A stretch of 64,000 bases of DNA from CAYXZR01 sp964470025. Its GTDB lineage: Bacteria; Patescibacteriota; Patescibacteriia; Buchananbacterales; UBA6539. The DNA is taken from positions 1 to 64,000 of the forward strand of contig CAYXZR010000001.1 in NCBI GenBank assembly GCA_964470025.1, given 5' to 3'. Below the pieces are notes generated by a model that worked only from the letters and a program-made list of their open reading frames with translations, made no database searches and was not told the DNA's origin. The position numbers and the translations under genes are program-made. Shown piece by piece: positions 41,564 through 51,689 of this stretch (position 1 is the stretch's first letter; the number at the start of each line of letters is the position of its first letter).

Positions 41564-43195
41564 TTAGTTGGTAATTTCTACGTGATCACCAGGAGTCACA
41601 AACACGCCAGTCACCAAGATTACTTGATCACCTTCCTCTAATCCACTAGTGACTTCTACTTGTGTACCAAATACTCTTCCGAGGGTAATAGCTCTTTTTT
41701 CTGCAATACCATCGTTGACCACAAGTACATACGTGCCTGTGTTTTCAACAGTTGCTGACTTCAGCGGAATAACTATTGCACCTGAAACTTCATTGGTTAA
41801 CTCAAGTGCTACACTGGCTACTTGACCTGATACAAACTTCTTATCTGTATTGTCGCGTTGAATAGTGATTCCAACTTTTCCTGTTGCAATATTTGCACTT
41901 GGCTCGATTTCTGTGATTATGCCAGTTGCATCTCCAGCAATAGCGACTGTATCACCAACACGCAGTCCTTGTGAAAATTCTGTATCTACCTGCACTTCGA
42001 TCTCGATAATATCAAGGTCTCCAATCTCAAGCACACCTTGGCCTACGTTTACCTGTTGTCCAATACTTACATTGTGTGCAAGCACTGTACCTGAAAATGG
42101 TGATCGAAGTGAAAGGTTATTGTAACTGTATGATGCATTATCAAGTTGTGATCGTGAAGCTGTAAGTTCAAGTTCTGCAGAAATCTTTGCGCTCTCGAGA
42201 GAAACTTTTGCATTGTTTAGCTCAACTTCTGCGAGTTCTAGTTGATTTTCTGCCTGATCTAACTGAATATCATTATTAATCTGTGTATTAATAATTGCAT
42301 TAGAAGATGAGATCACTGAATTTATTAGCTGATTAATACTGTTCTGGTATGAACTAATAGTAGCAATATCTGATTCTAGATTTGCTACCACCTCATTACT
42401 TCCAGGAATTGCGGTTCGAAGAATGATTAATGTATGATCAACAATGTCTTTTACTTCAACCATTGCATCATGCAATACTTGTAGCTCATCTTCAACTGTA
42501 TCTATAGTCGCACTAGGCTTCACTTTAAGAAATGCTTGTGCTGCAGTGTTGTACACCTGTGGTGCGTCGATTCCCATTTGTACTTCAGTAGTAACGATTC
42601 CTCGATATCGGTAGTTATTTAATTCTTCGATCTTACCAATACTTAAAAAGTCCATCACTTGTTTACTTGCAGTGTATGCTGAGTTGTAAGTAACTACTGC
42701 TGAGCTCTTACTGTTTGATAACGACTGCTTAATTTGTGACTGGGTGTTGGTAATATTTTTTTGCGCAAGATTGAAACGTGCTTGTGCACTATTTACTGCA
42801 AGCTCTGCTTGAGTAACTCGCTGCGCTGTGCTGCTTTCTGTCTGACGAACATTTTGCAATGCGTTAAAATAGTTGTTTTCTACATTTGCATCACGGATTG
42901 AAAACAGTGACTGTCCTCGTACAACAGTTTCACCGACCGGCACAATAAACTCGACTGTGCCCTGAGTTAAACTATGCACTTCAGTAAACTGCTTAGGTAC
43001 AACGGTTCCACTAGCGCTCAGTGATCGCTTAATCTGATCTTGTCGCTGTACCTTTTGTACTTGAATTTGCTTCACCACTTTTTGTGGCTCTTGCTCTTGT
43101 TGTGCTTGATCGTTTCCACGAACTGCATTTACTACAATCAGCAACAATACAACTGCTCCAACTGCAATAAGGATTTGTTTCTTTTTCTTAGTCAT
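41564..43195 (-). CDS. RND/HlyD-family membrane-fusion (adaptor) protein
   Basis: 543 residues: N-terminal anchor (about 8-24), a biotinyl-lipoyl-like half (GTVEFIVPVGETVVRGQSLF), a very long coiled-coil hairpin (about 105-350, rich in Gln/Asn/Ser), the second lipoyl half (SPFSGTVLAHNVSIGQQVNV) and beta-barrel domains. The hairpin is longer than in MacA/AcrA. It would connect to the RND pump encoded 4 bp downstream. The promoter region at 43200-43320 is AT-rich with no clear operator. Confidence 0.92.
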   Translation of the reverse strand: MTKKKKQILIAVGAVVLLLIVVNAVRGNDQAQQEQEPQKVVKQIQVQKVQRQDQIKRSLSASGTVVPKQFTEVHSLTQGTVEFIVPVGETVVRGQSLFSIRDANVENNYFNALQNVRQTESSTAQRVTQAELAVNSAQARFNLAQKNITNTQSQIKQSLSNSKSSAVVTYNSAYTASKQVMDFLSIGKIEELNNYRYRGIVTTEVQMGIDAPQVYNTAAQAFLKVKPSATIDTVEDELQVLHDAMVEVKDIVDHTLIILRTAIPGSNEVVANLESDIATISSYQNSINQLINSVISSSNAIINTQINNDIQLDQAENQLELAEVELNNAKVSLESAKISAELELTASRSQLDNASYSYNNLSLRSPFSGTVLAHNVSIGQQVNVGQGVLEIGDLDIIEIEVQVDTEFSQGLRVGDTVAIAGDATGIITEIEPSANIATGKVGITIQRDNTDKKFVSGQVASVALELTNEVSGAIVIPLKSATVENTGTYVLVVNDGIAEKRAITLGRVFGTQVEVTSGLEEGDQVILVTGVFVTPGDHVEITN

Positions 43196-43331
43196 AAAAT
43201 ATCTTAATTGATGCCAAATTCGGCACGGTAAGTAATAATAATATAGTGTTGCCTATATGGCAATAACACCTAATTATTACATAAAATAGTAAAAAAGTCA
43301 ATATTATCTCCATTACTACACTTTTTTGCAC

Positions 43332-43364
43332 ACACTAAAAAAGCCCCGTATTACGGGGCTAGGT
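43332..43364 (-). terminator. Terminator of the valS-tyrS operon
   Basis: AAAAAAGCCCCGTATTACGGGGCT: stem AGCCCCGTA/TACGGGGCT with poly-T on the minus strand, 15 bp after the tyrS stop. Confidence 0.85.
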
Positions 43365-43379
43365 ATCTTAAGTTATTTT

Positions 43380-44561
43380 TTACCTAATTTTAGCAAAATG
43401 TCTTTTACCTTTTTGAATTACCGTGCCATCTGCGGCTACTTCTATTTCATGATCAACCTCAGAAACTACTTCCCCATCGACTTTTACGCCTCCTTGCTCA
43501 ATAGCTCTTCGAGCCTCTGACTTTGAAGTCACAAGCTTAGTAGCAACCAGCACATCCACGATATTTCGCTCTACAATACTAAACTCTTGGATTTCCTCAG
43601 GCAACTTACTCTCTGAGAATACACTAGTAAACTGCTCCTCTGCTTTTTGCGCTGCTTCAGGAGAATAATATTGACTCACAAGTTCTCTTGCAAGTCGCAT
43701 TTTAATATCTTTTGGATTTGCTCCGTTATCGATTTCGTCTGCAGCGCGCTGCACATCTTCCCAAGGAGTCTGTACAGCAATTTCAAATCCTGGCACGATC
43801 ATGCCATCAGTCCAGCTCATCACCTTGCCATACATTTCTTCTGGTGCGTCAGCGAGGTTTACCATATTACCTTCGGTCTTTCCCATCTTCTTCCCAGTCG
43901 GATCAACAAGTAACTTAGTAGTAATGACAAACTTTTCTTTGTTTTTTAAACTCTTGAGCAGTGTGCGACCGGCAAGCATGTTAAACATCTGATCATTGCC
44001 ACCGATCTCTACATCAGTATCAAGTGCGACACTGTCATAACCTTGCATTAGCGGATATAAAAATTCATGCAAGTGAATTGGCTTACCTTCTTTCATTCGC
44101 TTATCAAACATGTCACGCTCTAAGAATTGTTGTACAGTAAACTCAGAAGAAAGCTTAAGCACATCTTCAAATGTCATCTTACTATGCCACTCTGAATTAA
44201 ATCGAAACTCAGTTAGTGCTGGATCAAGAATTTTTGAAATAATTGATTCGTAGTCTTTTGCATTCTCTAGTACTTGTTCACGTGTCAATGACTTACGAGT
44301 TGCAGACTTGTCAGTTGGATCGCCGATCATTGCGGTAAAATCGCCAATCAACAAAATCACTTTATGACCTAGCTCTTGAAACTGTCGAAGTTTATTGAAC
44401 TGTACACCATGACCAATATGCAGTTGACCAGTTGGATCAATACCATAATAGATTGTCAGTTTTTTTCCTGATTGCAATGCTTCTTCAAATGCTTCTCTTG
44501 AAGGATATACATTTTCAATACCGCGATTTAGTAGTTCATCGATTTTTTTTGCGTCTGACAT
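43380..44561 (-). CDS. tyrS: Tyrosyl-tRNA synthetase
   Basis: A 393-residue class I synthetase. YYGIDPTGQLHIGHGVQ holds the HIGH motif (about 46), KMGKTEGN is the KMSKS equivalent (about 226), and an S4 RNA-binding domain closes the protein (VDVLVATKLVTSKSEARRAI). It charges tRNA-Tyr. The start is 3 bp beyond the valS stop, so both are co-transcribed. Confidence 0.96.
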   Translation of the reverse strand: MSDAKKIDELLNRGIENVYPSREAFEEALQSGKKLTIYYGIDPTGQLHIGHGVQFNKLRQFQELGHKVILLIGDFTAMIGDPTDKSATRKSLTREQVLENAKDYESIISKILDPALTEFRFNSEWHSKMTFEDVLKLSSEFTVQQFLERDMFDKRMKEGKPIHLHEFLYPLMQGYDSVALDTDVEIGGNDQMFNMLAGRTLLKSLKNKEKFVITTKLLVDPTGKKMGKTEGNMVNLADAPEEMYGKVMSWTDGMIVPGFEIAVQTPWEDVQRAADEIDNGANPKDIKMRLARELVSQYYSPEAAQKAEEQFTSVFSESKLPEEIQEFSIVERNIVDVLVATKLVTSKSEARRAIEQGGVKVDGEVVSEVDHEIEVAADGTVIQKGKRHFAKIR

Positions 44562-44563
44562 AT

Positions 44564-47164
44564 TTATAAATTATTAATTTGGTCAGTAATTTTTGTTAAC
44601 TTATCTTGCGCTTCTTGCAGTTTTGTTTTTTCACCATCAACAACCTGTGCTGGTGCGTTACTAACAAAACTTTCATTGCTAAGTTTTTTGTTTTGAACAT
44701 CAATATACTTTTGTAATTGCTCTTGCTCTTTTTGTAGACGAGTTTTTTCTGCATCAATGTCGATCAAATCTCCAACTGGAATGTAAATCTCTGCGCCTGG
44801 CACTACGACTGCAAGTGATTGTGCTGGGCGATCTGCTTTGTTGGCAACGGTAATGTTTTGCAACCGTGCGAGTACTGCTAAGACTTCTTTGTGTTGTTCA
44901 AATAATTCTGTGTTGCTAGTAATAACAGTTGCGTCCAGCTTGTGCGCTGGTGCAATGCGAGCTTCTGAGCGAGCGTTACGAATTGCGGTAATTACTACTT
45001 GAATCTGCTCAAATGTCTTGCCATCTTGCTCAAGCTTTTGTGCAGTCGGCCATTGTTGAATCATCAGGAAATCTCCGGCTTCAAAATTTTTCCAGATCTC
45101 TTCTGTGACAAATGGGCAAAACGGATGCCATAGTTTCAATATGGTTTGTAAGATATAGAGCAGGATCTCATCTTTGTTTTTCTCTACTTTAGCAACCTCA
45201 ATATACCAGTCAGCGAGCTTTGACCAAGTAAACTCATAGATCTTTTCACCTACTGCTGAGAAGTTTCGTTTTTCTAAATTGTCTGAAGCGTAGCCAATAA
45301 GTTCGTTGAGCTCAGAGATAATCCAAGCATCAGCTGTAGTTACTGGTGCTGGCTGCTGTGTTACAAGCTTCACTTCTTCAACTGAAGTTAGGATATAACG
45401 TGAGATGTTCCAAAGTTTGTTTACAAAGTTTCTATAACCTGCAACTTTTGCTTCGGATAAATTACTGTCATTTCCTGGTGTGGTACCAATAACCAAACTC
45501 AGACGAGTAGCATCTGCACCATAACTTGAAATCATATCAAGCGGGTCGATGATATTTCCAAGTGACTTTGACATCTTGCGGCCTTTTTCATCTTTTACTA
45601 ACCCGTGCAGATATACTTCTTTGAATGGAATATCTTCCATGAGATATGTAGACATGATAATCATGCGAGCAACCCAGAAGAAAATAATATCGTACCCTGT
45701 TTCCATGAAACTGGTAGGGTGAAACGTTTTTAAATCAGTTGTCTGCTCTGGCCAACCAAGTGTTGAGAATGTCCAAAGGCCTGAAGAAAACCACGTATCA
45801 AGTGTATCGGGATCTTGCTTCCACTCTTCTCCTTCTGGTGGTGTGTCACCCACGTAAATATCTGCTTCGTTATTTTTGTAATACGCTGGAATGCGATGGC
45901 CAAACCAAATCTGTCGAGAGATACACCAGTCACGTAAATTTTCCAGCCAATGAAAATATGTTTTTTCAAAACGCTCTGGGATGATTTTGATCTGCCCTGA
46001 ACGAACTACTTCAATCGCACGATCCTTAATGCTCTTGCCATCAAATTTTGCAACTGGTTTAGTAACGTTTACAAACCATTGTCGCTTAATCTGTGGCTCG
46101 ATCACTCCTCCGCCTCTACTGTTAATCGCTACATTGTGTGTGTAGTTTTCATCAACTTTTTCAAGTAGTCCTTTGCTTTCTAGTTTTTCTACAATTTTTT
46201 TACGTGCGTCTTTGATGTGCATGCCAGCAAACTCTTGAGCGATCTCCATGAGTGTGCCGTCAAAATTAATAACTTGTTCTTTTGGTAAGTTGTGTCGCTC
46301 AGCAATATCAAAGTCAGTAGCATCATGCCATGGAGTAATAGTCATCACACCGGTACCAAGCTCCATATCGATGCAGTCATCTTTAATCACTGTGGCAGTA
46401 ACTGGTCCGTTGATCCACTCTGCTTCAAATGTATCACCATGTTTGTACTGCGTGTAGCGTTTGTCGTCTGGATGCATCACCACATACTTGTCGCCGAATT
46501 TTGTTTCTGGTCGAGACGTTGCGATAGTAAATGGACCGTATTTAAAATAGTAGAATGGTTCAGCAACTTGCTTATACTCTACTTCATCATCTGACACTGT
46601 TGTTTGTAAAAATGGATCCCAATTTACGATACGATCACCACGATAGACCAGGCCGTCGTTGTACATTTCTACAAATGCGCGGTTGACTGCCTTGTTCAAC
46701 CCAGCATCGAGCGTGTAGCGTTCGCGTGACCAATCACAACTTGAGCCCATCTTGCAAATTTGATTGCGGATGGTGCTTTGGGAATCAGCGATAAATTTAT
46801 TAATTCGATTCAAAAAAGCTTCTCGACCCAAATCGTGTTTAGTTTTTTTCTCAGTGTCAAGAAGAATGCGTTCTACTTTCTCCTGAGTTGCCATAGCAGC
46901 GTGGTCGGTTCCAGGTAGCCATAATGCCTTCTTGCCAGCCATTCGCTGATGTCGAATCACAAGATCCTGGATTGCAAGCATTACCGCGTGACCAAGATGT
47001 AGTGTGCCGGTAGCGTTTGGTGGCGGCATAGAAATAGTAAAGCTCTCAGATCTGTCGCCTGGAAGGTTGTCTGGATTAAAGTATTGCGAATCAAGCCATG
47101 CTTGATACATGGCATCTTCTACGTTTTTTGACTCGTATGCTTTTGGAAATTCTTTGTGTGTCAT
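44564..47164 (-). CDS. valS: Valyl-tRNA synthetase
   Basis: 866 residues from ATG 47164 (MTHKEFPKAYESKNVE). PPPNATGTLHLGHA contains the HIGH motif (about 49), the editing domain follows, GRKMSKSLGN is the KMSKS motif (about 528), and the C-terminal coiled coil (about 800-866) is typical of ValRS. TACTAT stands 7 nt before the ATG with TTGCCT 17 bp further upstream, so the mRNA is probably leaderless. It precedes tyrS in the operon. Confidence 0.96.
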   Translation of the reverse strand: MTHKEFPKAYESKNVEDAMYQAWLDSQYFNPDNLPGDRSESFTISMPPPNATGTLHLGHAVMLAIQDLVIRHQRMAGKKALWLPGTDHAAMATQEKVERILLDTEKKTKHDLGREAFLNRINKFIADSQSTIRNQICKMGSSCDWSRERYTLDAGLNKAVNRAFVEMYNDGLVYRGDRIVNWDPFLQTTVSDDEVEYKQVAEPFYYFKYGPFTIATSRPETKFGDKYVVMHPDDKRYTQYKHGDTFEAEWINGPVTATVIKDDCIDMELGTGVMTITPWHDATDFDIAERHNLPKEQVINFDGTLMEIAQEFAGMHIKDARKKIVEKLESKGLLEKVDENYTHNVAINSRGGGVIEPQIKRQWFVNVTKPVAKFDGKSIKDRAIEVVRSGQIKIIPERFEKTYFHWLENLRDWCISRQIWFGHRIPAYYKNNEADIYVGDTPPEGEEWKQDPDTLDTWFSSGLWTFSTLGWPEQTTDLKTFHPTSFMETGYDIIFFWVARMIIMSTYLMEDIPFKEVYLHGLVKDEKGRKMSKSLGNIIDPLDMISSYGADATRLSLVIGTTPGNDSNLSEAKVAGYRNFVNKLWNISRYILTSVEEVKLVTQQPAPVTTADAWIISELNELIGYASDNLEKRNFSAVGEKIYEFTWSKLADWYIEVAKVEKNKDEILLYILQTILKLWHPFCPFVTEEIWKNFEAGDFLMIQQWPTAQKLEQDGKTFEQIQVVITAIRNARSEARIAPAHKLDATVITSNTELFEQHKEVLAVLARLQNITVANKADRPAQSLAVVVPGAEIYIPVGDLIDIDAEKTRLQKEQEQLQKYIDVQNKKLSNESFVSNAPAQVVDGEKTKLQEAQDKLTKITDQINNL

Positions 47165-47358
47165 GTAGTCTATAGTACGCAATTTAGCTTAATTAGGCAA
47201 GAAATATCCATTTTTACTCAAGTAGCTATCATTTTACTTAAAAGGCTTGACTCAGTCTGGTATACTGGCTATACTGGCGTATTAACTTACAGCTTGTCGC
47301 TTGAGCAAAGATATGTGTATCGCATGTATTTGTCCACGTGATACAGCCGATTATACCA

Positions 47359-48495
47359 ATGGCAAAAACACAAACACAACAAGTAAAAGACGCAATTAAT
47401 CAGGCTGATGCTGTGCTGATTACCTTTGCGAAAAATTATACTGTCGACGCGCTTGCTAGCTCGTTGGCTTTTTTTTCCTTGCTCACAAAACTTGGTAAAA
47501 AAGTAACTGTTGCATGTGACGAATTCAAACTACAATCAAACCATAAGTTTTTGGACAACAGCGAGCTTGTCAGATCATCGATTGGTAATGTACAGCAATT
47601 TATCATTGAGCTTGATATTGCGGGAAAAAGTATTGATGAGTTTAGCTATGATGTAGTTGATGAGGCATTAAAAATTTATATCACTCCAAAGAATGGTTCG
47701 TTTAAACAAGAGCTTGTTACCACAAAGCAATCTGACTATAAATATGATCTGATTATCGTGCTTGATACCGCTGACCTGGCTTCACTTGGTGCCGTATTTA
47801 CTGATAATTCTGAGTTTTTTTATAATGTAAGCATTTTAAATATCGATCATAAACCATCAAATGAGCAGTATGGTCAGTACAACTTGATTGATGTAAACAC
47901 AACATCAACTGCAGAAGTTGTGTACAGTTTTTTCAAAGAACTGAACGGTAATCATATGACTCCACAGATTGCTACCTCATTACTTGCAGGACTTATTGCA
48001 AAAACTAAAAGTTTTAAAACTCCAAATGTAACACCTAAAACACTAAAGACAGCGAGCGAACTTATTGCTGCTGATGCAGATCGACAACTGATTGTGCAAC
48101 AGCTATATCGCTCACGAAGTTTATCAACTATGCGTATCTGGGGATTAGTATTATCTCGTCTCAAGAGCTCAATGGAAAACAGATTAACTTGGTCAGTATT
48201 AACTGAACAGGACATCATCAAAGCAAACGCTAGCGCTGAAGACTTGCCAGACGTAATCGATGAGCTGATCTCTTTTATTCCTGGTGTAGAAGTTGTAGTA
48301 CTTCTGTATCAAAAAGACTCTACAACTAGCGTATTGGTGAGATCACTCAAAAATTACGACTCAGTCCATATCACAAACTCATTTAAGGCCAGAGGAGATC
48401 GAGCACTAGCGACATTTGATCTAGTGGATCACAACCTGGTGCAGGCTGAGAAAAAAGTCATACCAGAACTAGAGAAATTTATATCTAGTCAATAA
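47359..48495 (+). CDS. Degenerate DHH-family phosphoesterase-like protein
   Basis: Start at ATG 47359. About 378 residues with the NrnA/RecJ-like layout: N-terminal domain with YTVDALASSLAFF in place of the DxD-containing first motif, DLIIVLDTADLASLG, and NIDHKPSN where active enzymes have DHH-type DHHxxN; the C-terminal DHHA1-like part contains VRSLKN...NSFKARGDRALATF. Several metal ligands are changed, so catalysis is doubtful and a binding role is possible. It is divergent from valS. Confidence 0.75.
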   Translation: MAKTQTQQVKDAINQADAVLITFAKNYTVDALASSLAFFSLLTKLGKKVTVACDEFKLQSNHKFLDNSELVRSSIGNVQQFIIELDIAGKSIDEFSYDVVDEALKIYITPKNGSFKQELVTTKQSDYKYDLIIVLDTADLASLGAVFTDNSEFFYNVSILNIDHKPSNEQYGQYNLIDVNTTSTAEVVYSFFKELNGNHMTPQIATSLLAGLIAKTKSFKTPNVTPKTLKTASELIAADADRQLIVQQLYRSRSLSTMRIWGLVLSRLKSSMENRLTWSVLTEQDIIKANASAEDLPDVIDELISFIPGVEVVVLLYQKDSTTSVLVRSLKNYDSVHITNSFKARGDRALATFDLVDHNLVQAEKKVIPELEKFISSQ

Positions 48496-48526
48496 TATCT
48501 CATCTTGGTATACTTCATCCTACTAT

Positions 48527-48602
48527 GCGCTCGTAGCTCAGGGGTTAGAGCCCCGGTCTTATAAGCCGGTGGTCGGGGGTTCAAATCCCCCCGAGCGCAC
48601 CA
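48527..48602 (+). tRNA. tRNA-Ile (anticodon UAU)
   Basis: Acceptor GCGCTCG/CGAGCGC, D-stem GCTC/GAGC, anticodon stem CCGGT/GCCGG with loop CTTATAA (TAT), T-arm GGGGG-TTCAAAT-CCCCC, CCA encoded. UAU reads AUA directly, an uncommon solution in bacteria, most of which use a lysidine-modified CAU. Confidence 0.92.
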
Positions 48603-48956
48603 ATTACTCTACTATATATACTTTTACACTAAATACATGGATTTCCATGTTTTTTTGCTTAAATAAGCTATTTTTTCACTTTTTTTCGAAAATTATTATT
48701 TGCTTGACAAATTTGGTTATTTCTGTTAATTTAGTCAATCCGGAATTACATCAAATTTGGTGATTCTGGCGTACTTTGACAAGGTATGTACTTAAAAAGA
48801 AGTTAAAGGAGGAGTTAACTTCGAGTAACAAAAACTGAACGACAGACAGAACCCGAAACCACACGTCTTACGTGTAACTGCAGCGACCTGACCACAAACC
48901 CTGAACCACCCAACACTCAACCACATCCAGTTTGGATAGAAAAGGAATCTTCCATC
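48603..48956 (+). promoter_or_regulatory. Promoter and long leader of the accessory operon
   Basis: A gene-free 354-bp stretch. TTGACA (48704-48709) and TAATTT (48727-48732) are 17 bp apart. CAAATTTGGT-N-ATT occurs twice in direct orientation (48708-48721 and 48752-48765), a possible activator or repressor site. A hairpin GAAGTTAA/TTAACTTC (48799-48822) presents AGGAGGAG in its loop but no start codon follows. The remaining 130 bases are C- and A-rich and unstructured up to the ribosome site AAAGGA before 48957. Sequence composition becomes GC-richer from about 48830. Confidence 0.6.
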
Positions 48957-50769
48957 ATGAACAAAATGCTGGCACTCTTTGTCGCCCTCATTACGTTCTG
49001 CGCCCTGACCGTGAATGGTCCGGCGCAAGCAACCCGCTTTACCGACCAGGTTTCTGCCTCGGTCGGCAACGTCAATGCCAATGGACAGATCGAGGTCCCC
49101 TTCATCGTGTGGGGCGGCGAATCCGCTCTCTTTCACGCCAATGGCGGCCTTGAGACAACCCCGAACTCAATCTACGGAAAACTCAAACTGAACCTGAAGC
49201 TCGTGCCCGGAGATGATTTTCCGGCACAAGCCGAACGCTACATCAGCGGCAAATCGCCTTTGCTGCGTAGCACAACTGGTATGGCTGGACTGGCCAGTGA
49301 GGCTGTAAACGCTACGCCCAACACACAGGGTCAAGCGATCTTACAACTCACCTGGTCACTCGGCGACCATGCAGTGTCACGCACCTATGGCAACCTGACA
49401 CAGTTTCAGGAAGCTATTGCAAATGGCAACAAGCCTACTGTGTGTTTGCAGTCGGGCGGTCCACACGTCGGATTTCTCGATGAAGCACTGCGCACAATCG
49501 ATGCCTCATGGACAGACATCAATGTCGTCTGGGCAAAAGACTTGACCGCAACCGCTGACTCGCCGGCAGAAATGTTTCGTGCCAACGAGAATATCGACAT
49601 CTGTTTTGTGATCACCCCTGACATGCTCGGACTAACCGGTGGCTTACAAAGCACTGGCAGTGGAGCAGAAGGCACAGTCAAGGGTGGTACGGTTATCGTC
49701 TCAACCGCTGACATGTCACGGTCAATTGCAGACATCTTCATCGTACGCCGCGACTTCTACCAAGCCAACACTGGCTGGGTGGAGAAGTTTGTCGCCGGCT
49801 ACTTGAAGGGCTGCGAAGAAGTCCTAACAATGAAGCGCGATTACGAGACCAAAGGTTCACCACAGTACGAGGCCTTACTGAAGATGATTCAGGATATCTA
49901 TACGCCTGAAGTCATCCCAACACTCGAGGATGCCCACGGGCTTATCCTTGATTGTGAGTTTGCTCTCTACCCAGGTAATGTCCGCTTCTTCGAAGAAGAT
50001 GGCAACCTAAGTGGGTTTGAGAATATGCAGTCCAAAGCACTGGAAATGGCTCAGAGCATTGGTGCTACAGCATCACGCAAGCCGTATCTGTCCGCGGGAC
50101 TCAACTGGCAATCAACTGCATTCGTTGGCTATCTGGCCAATACGAAAGTGGAAATCAAGCAGCGCTTCAAAGCAGAAGCCGTTGCTGATGAAATACAGCA
50201 GCTGAACATGGGTGCAGGTGACAGTAATGCGATTTACTCGTTCACTATTAACTTTGCCCCAAACCAGGAAGAGTTTTCGATCGAACAATACGGTGCTGAC
50301 TTCCAAAAGGTACTGGAACTTTCGGCAAGCTTCGCCAACTCGGTTGTTGCGGTACGAGGACACTCTGACCCGACTCTTACCCTGTATCACATGGTGAAGG
50401 CTGGACAGAACAAAGGCGTGCTACGAGCAAGTGGAGATTCATACTTCTACAACTCAAAGCCGCTTGACGTTACCAACACCGCAGCAGTGATTGCCGAAAT
50501 CGAGGCAGGAAGCTTTGATGGCGACTCGCAGTATCGGCCGAGAGAAACGATGCAAGCTGCATTGAACCTCTCAAGTGCTCGTGCGGATAGCGCACTTGCT
50601 GCAATCGCCGCATACGCGGCAACAAAAAACATCAGCTTTGACACCAGCCAAATCCAACCGATTGGCGTAGGCATCAGAGAACCACTCGTTGCCAAGCCAG
50701 CCAACAAGGATGAAGCTGCATTCAACCGTCGAGTTGAGTTTGTTGTCCTGCGCGTGCAGGCTGAAGCAA
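48957..50769 (+). CDS. Secreted substrate-binding-like protein with OmpA-like C-terminus (3' end in gap)
   Basis: About 604 residues are visible before the N-run. Signal peptide (1-25, ending AQA), then a periplasmic-binding-protein-like region (about 30-370) with an unusual first half and a segment KPTVCLQSGGPHVGFLDEALRT typical of the NMT1/taurine class. The C-terminal region (about 425-604) reads FTINFAPNQEEFSIEQYGAD, VAVRGHSDP, ARADSALAAIAAYA and EAAFNRRVEFVVL, an OmpA/MotB peptidoglycan-binding domain. Such a fusion ties ligand sensing to the cell wall. It is first in the operon. Codon use is rich in C-ending codons. Confidence 0.75.
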
Positions 50770-50779
50770 NNNNNNNNNN
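50770..50779. other. Assembly gap (10 N) within the accessory operon
   Basis: Lies between the OmpA-type gene and the vWA gene. The stop of the former is not seen, and genes could be missing here. Confidence 0.98.
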
Positions 50780-50801
50780 AATTCTAAGAAAGGCCACCGG
50801 C

Positions 50802-51689
50802 ATGAACAAGTTCACAGTACTACTCTATGTGCTGTTTGCATGGTGCCTTTTGTTGCCATGTACCTCAGCTGCGCAAACCCGAAACAATCTCGTAGTCGTT
50901 TTTGATGACTCGGGATCAATGGATGACAGGATGAGTGGCGGCAAGAAGATCGAGGTTGCACGAACTGCAATCACTGCCGTCATGAACACTGTCGATGACA
51001 ATACCAACATCGGCATCCTCACCTTAAATGACGGATGGGTGTACCGACTTGGTCCGAAGGACGGCGTCAAGCTCAACCGCGCAATTCAAGGTATTTCAGC
51101 CAGCGGTGGAACGCCGCTTGGAAAGAACATCAAGCTTGGAGCGGATGAGCTTTTGGTGCAACGCGAAAAGCAGCGTGGACTTGGAACGTACCGACTTCTT
51201 GTTATCACTGATGGTGAAGCAGGAGACTCAAACTTAGTCGATCGCTATACACCGGAAGTCATGGCACGTGGCATCACCTTTGATGCTATCGGAGTCGATA
51301 TGGCCAGGGATCATACCCTGGCAACCAAGGTACACTCGTATCGCAACGGCAATGATAGCCAGAGTCTTACTCAGGCGATTCAGCAAATCGTTAGCGAGGT
51401 CGGCTCTGGAGCATCTGATCAAGCTGCATCGCAGGAGATCTTTGATGCAATTGCGCCGCTTCCTGATGGCTTTGCACTGCAAGCGATCGAAGCACTAACG
51501 ACATCAGGTAACCACCCAATCGGTGAAAAGCCTCGCCAGACGTCTTCAAGCAACCAATCCAGTGGTGGCCTCCGTGGCCACCCTGGAACACCACAAACAG
51601 ATCCTGGCACTATCGTCTGTATCGCGGTTCCGGTAATTTTATTACTGGTACTGGCGATTGGCGCTTTTGCAAAAGGAAGTCGCTTATGA
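50802..51689 (+). CDS. Secreted von Willebrand factor A protein with C-terminal TM anchor
   Basis: 295 residues. Signal peptide (1-25), then directly a vWA domain with a complete MIDAS: VVFDDSGSMDD (D35, S37, S39), SGGTPLGK with the Thr, and ITDGEAGD with the Asp. A Ser/Pro/Gly linker and a single C-terminal membrane helix (IVCIAVPVILLLVLAIGAF) anchor it, followed by a short basic tail. vWA domains bind protein partners through Mg2+. The stop codon TGA overlaps the next start as ATGA, so the two are translationally coupled. Confidence 0.88.
   Translation: MNKFTVLLYVLFAWCLLLPCTSAAQTRNNLVVVFDDSGSMDDRMSGGKKIEVARTAITAVMNTVDDNTNIGILTLNDGWVYRLGPKDGVKLNRAIQGISASGGTPLGKNIKLGADELLVQREKQRGLGTYRLLVITDGEAGDSNLVDRYTPEVMARGITFDAIGVDMARDHTLATKVHSYRNGNDSQSLTQAIQQIVSEVGSGASDQAASQEIFDAIAPLPDGFALQAIEALTTSGNHPIGEKPRQTSSSNQSSGGLRGHPGTPQTDPGTIVCIAVPVILLLVLAIGAFAKGSRL

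Noticed and set aside
47328..47343. parS-like sequence with CCACGTGATACA
   Set aside because: About three mismatches to the consensus and not palindromic; probably chance.
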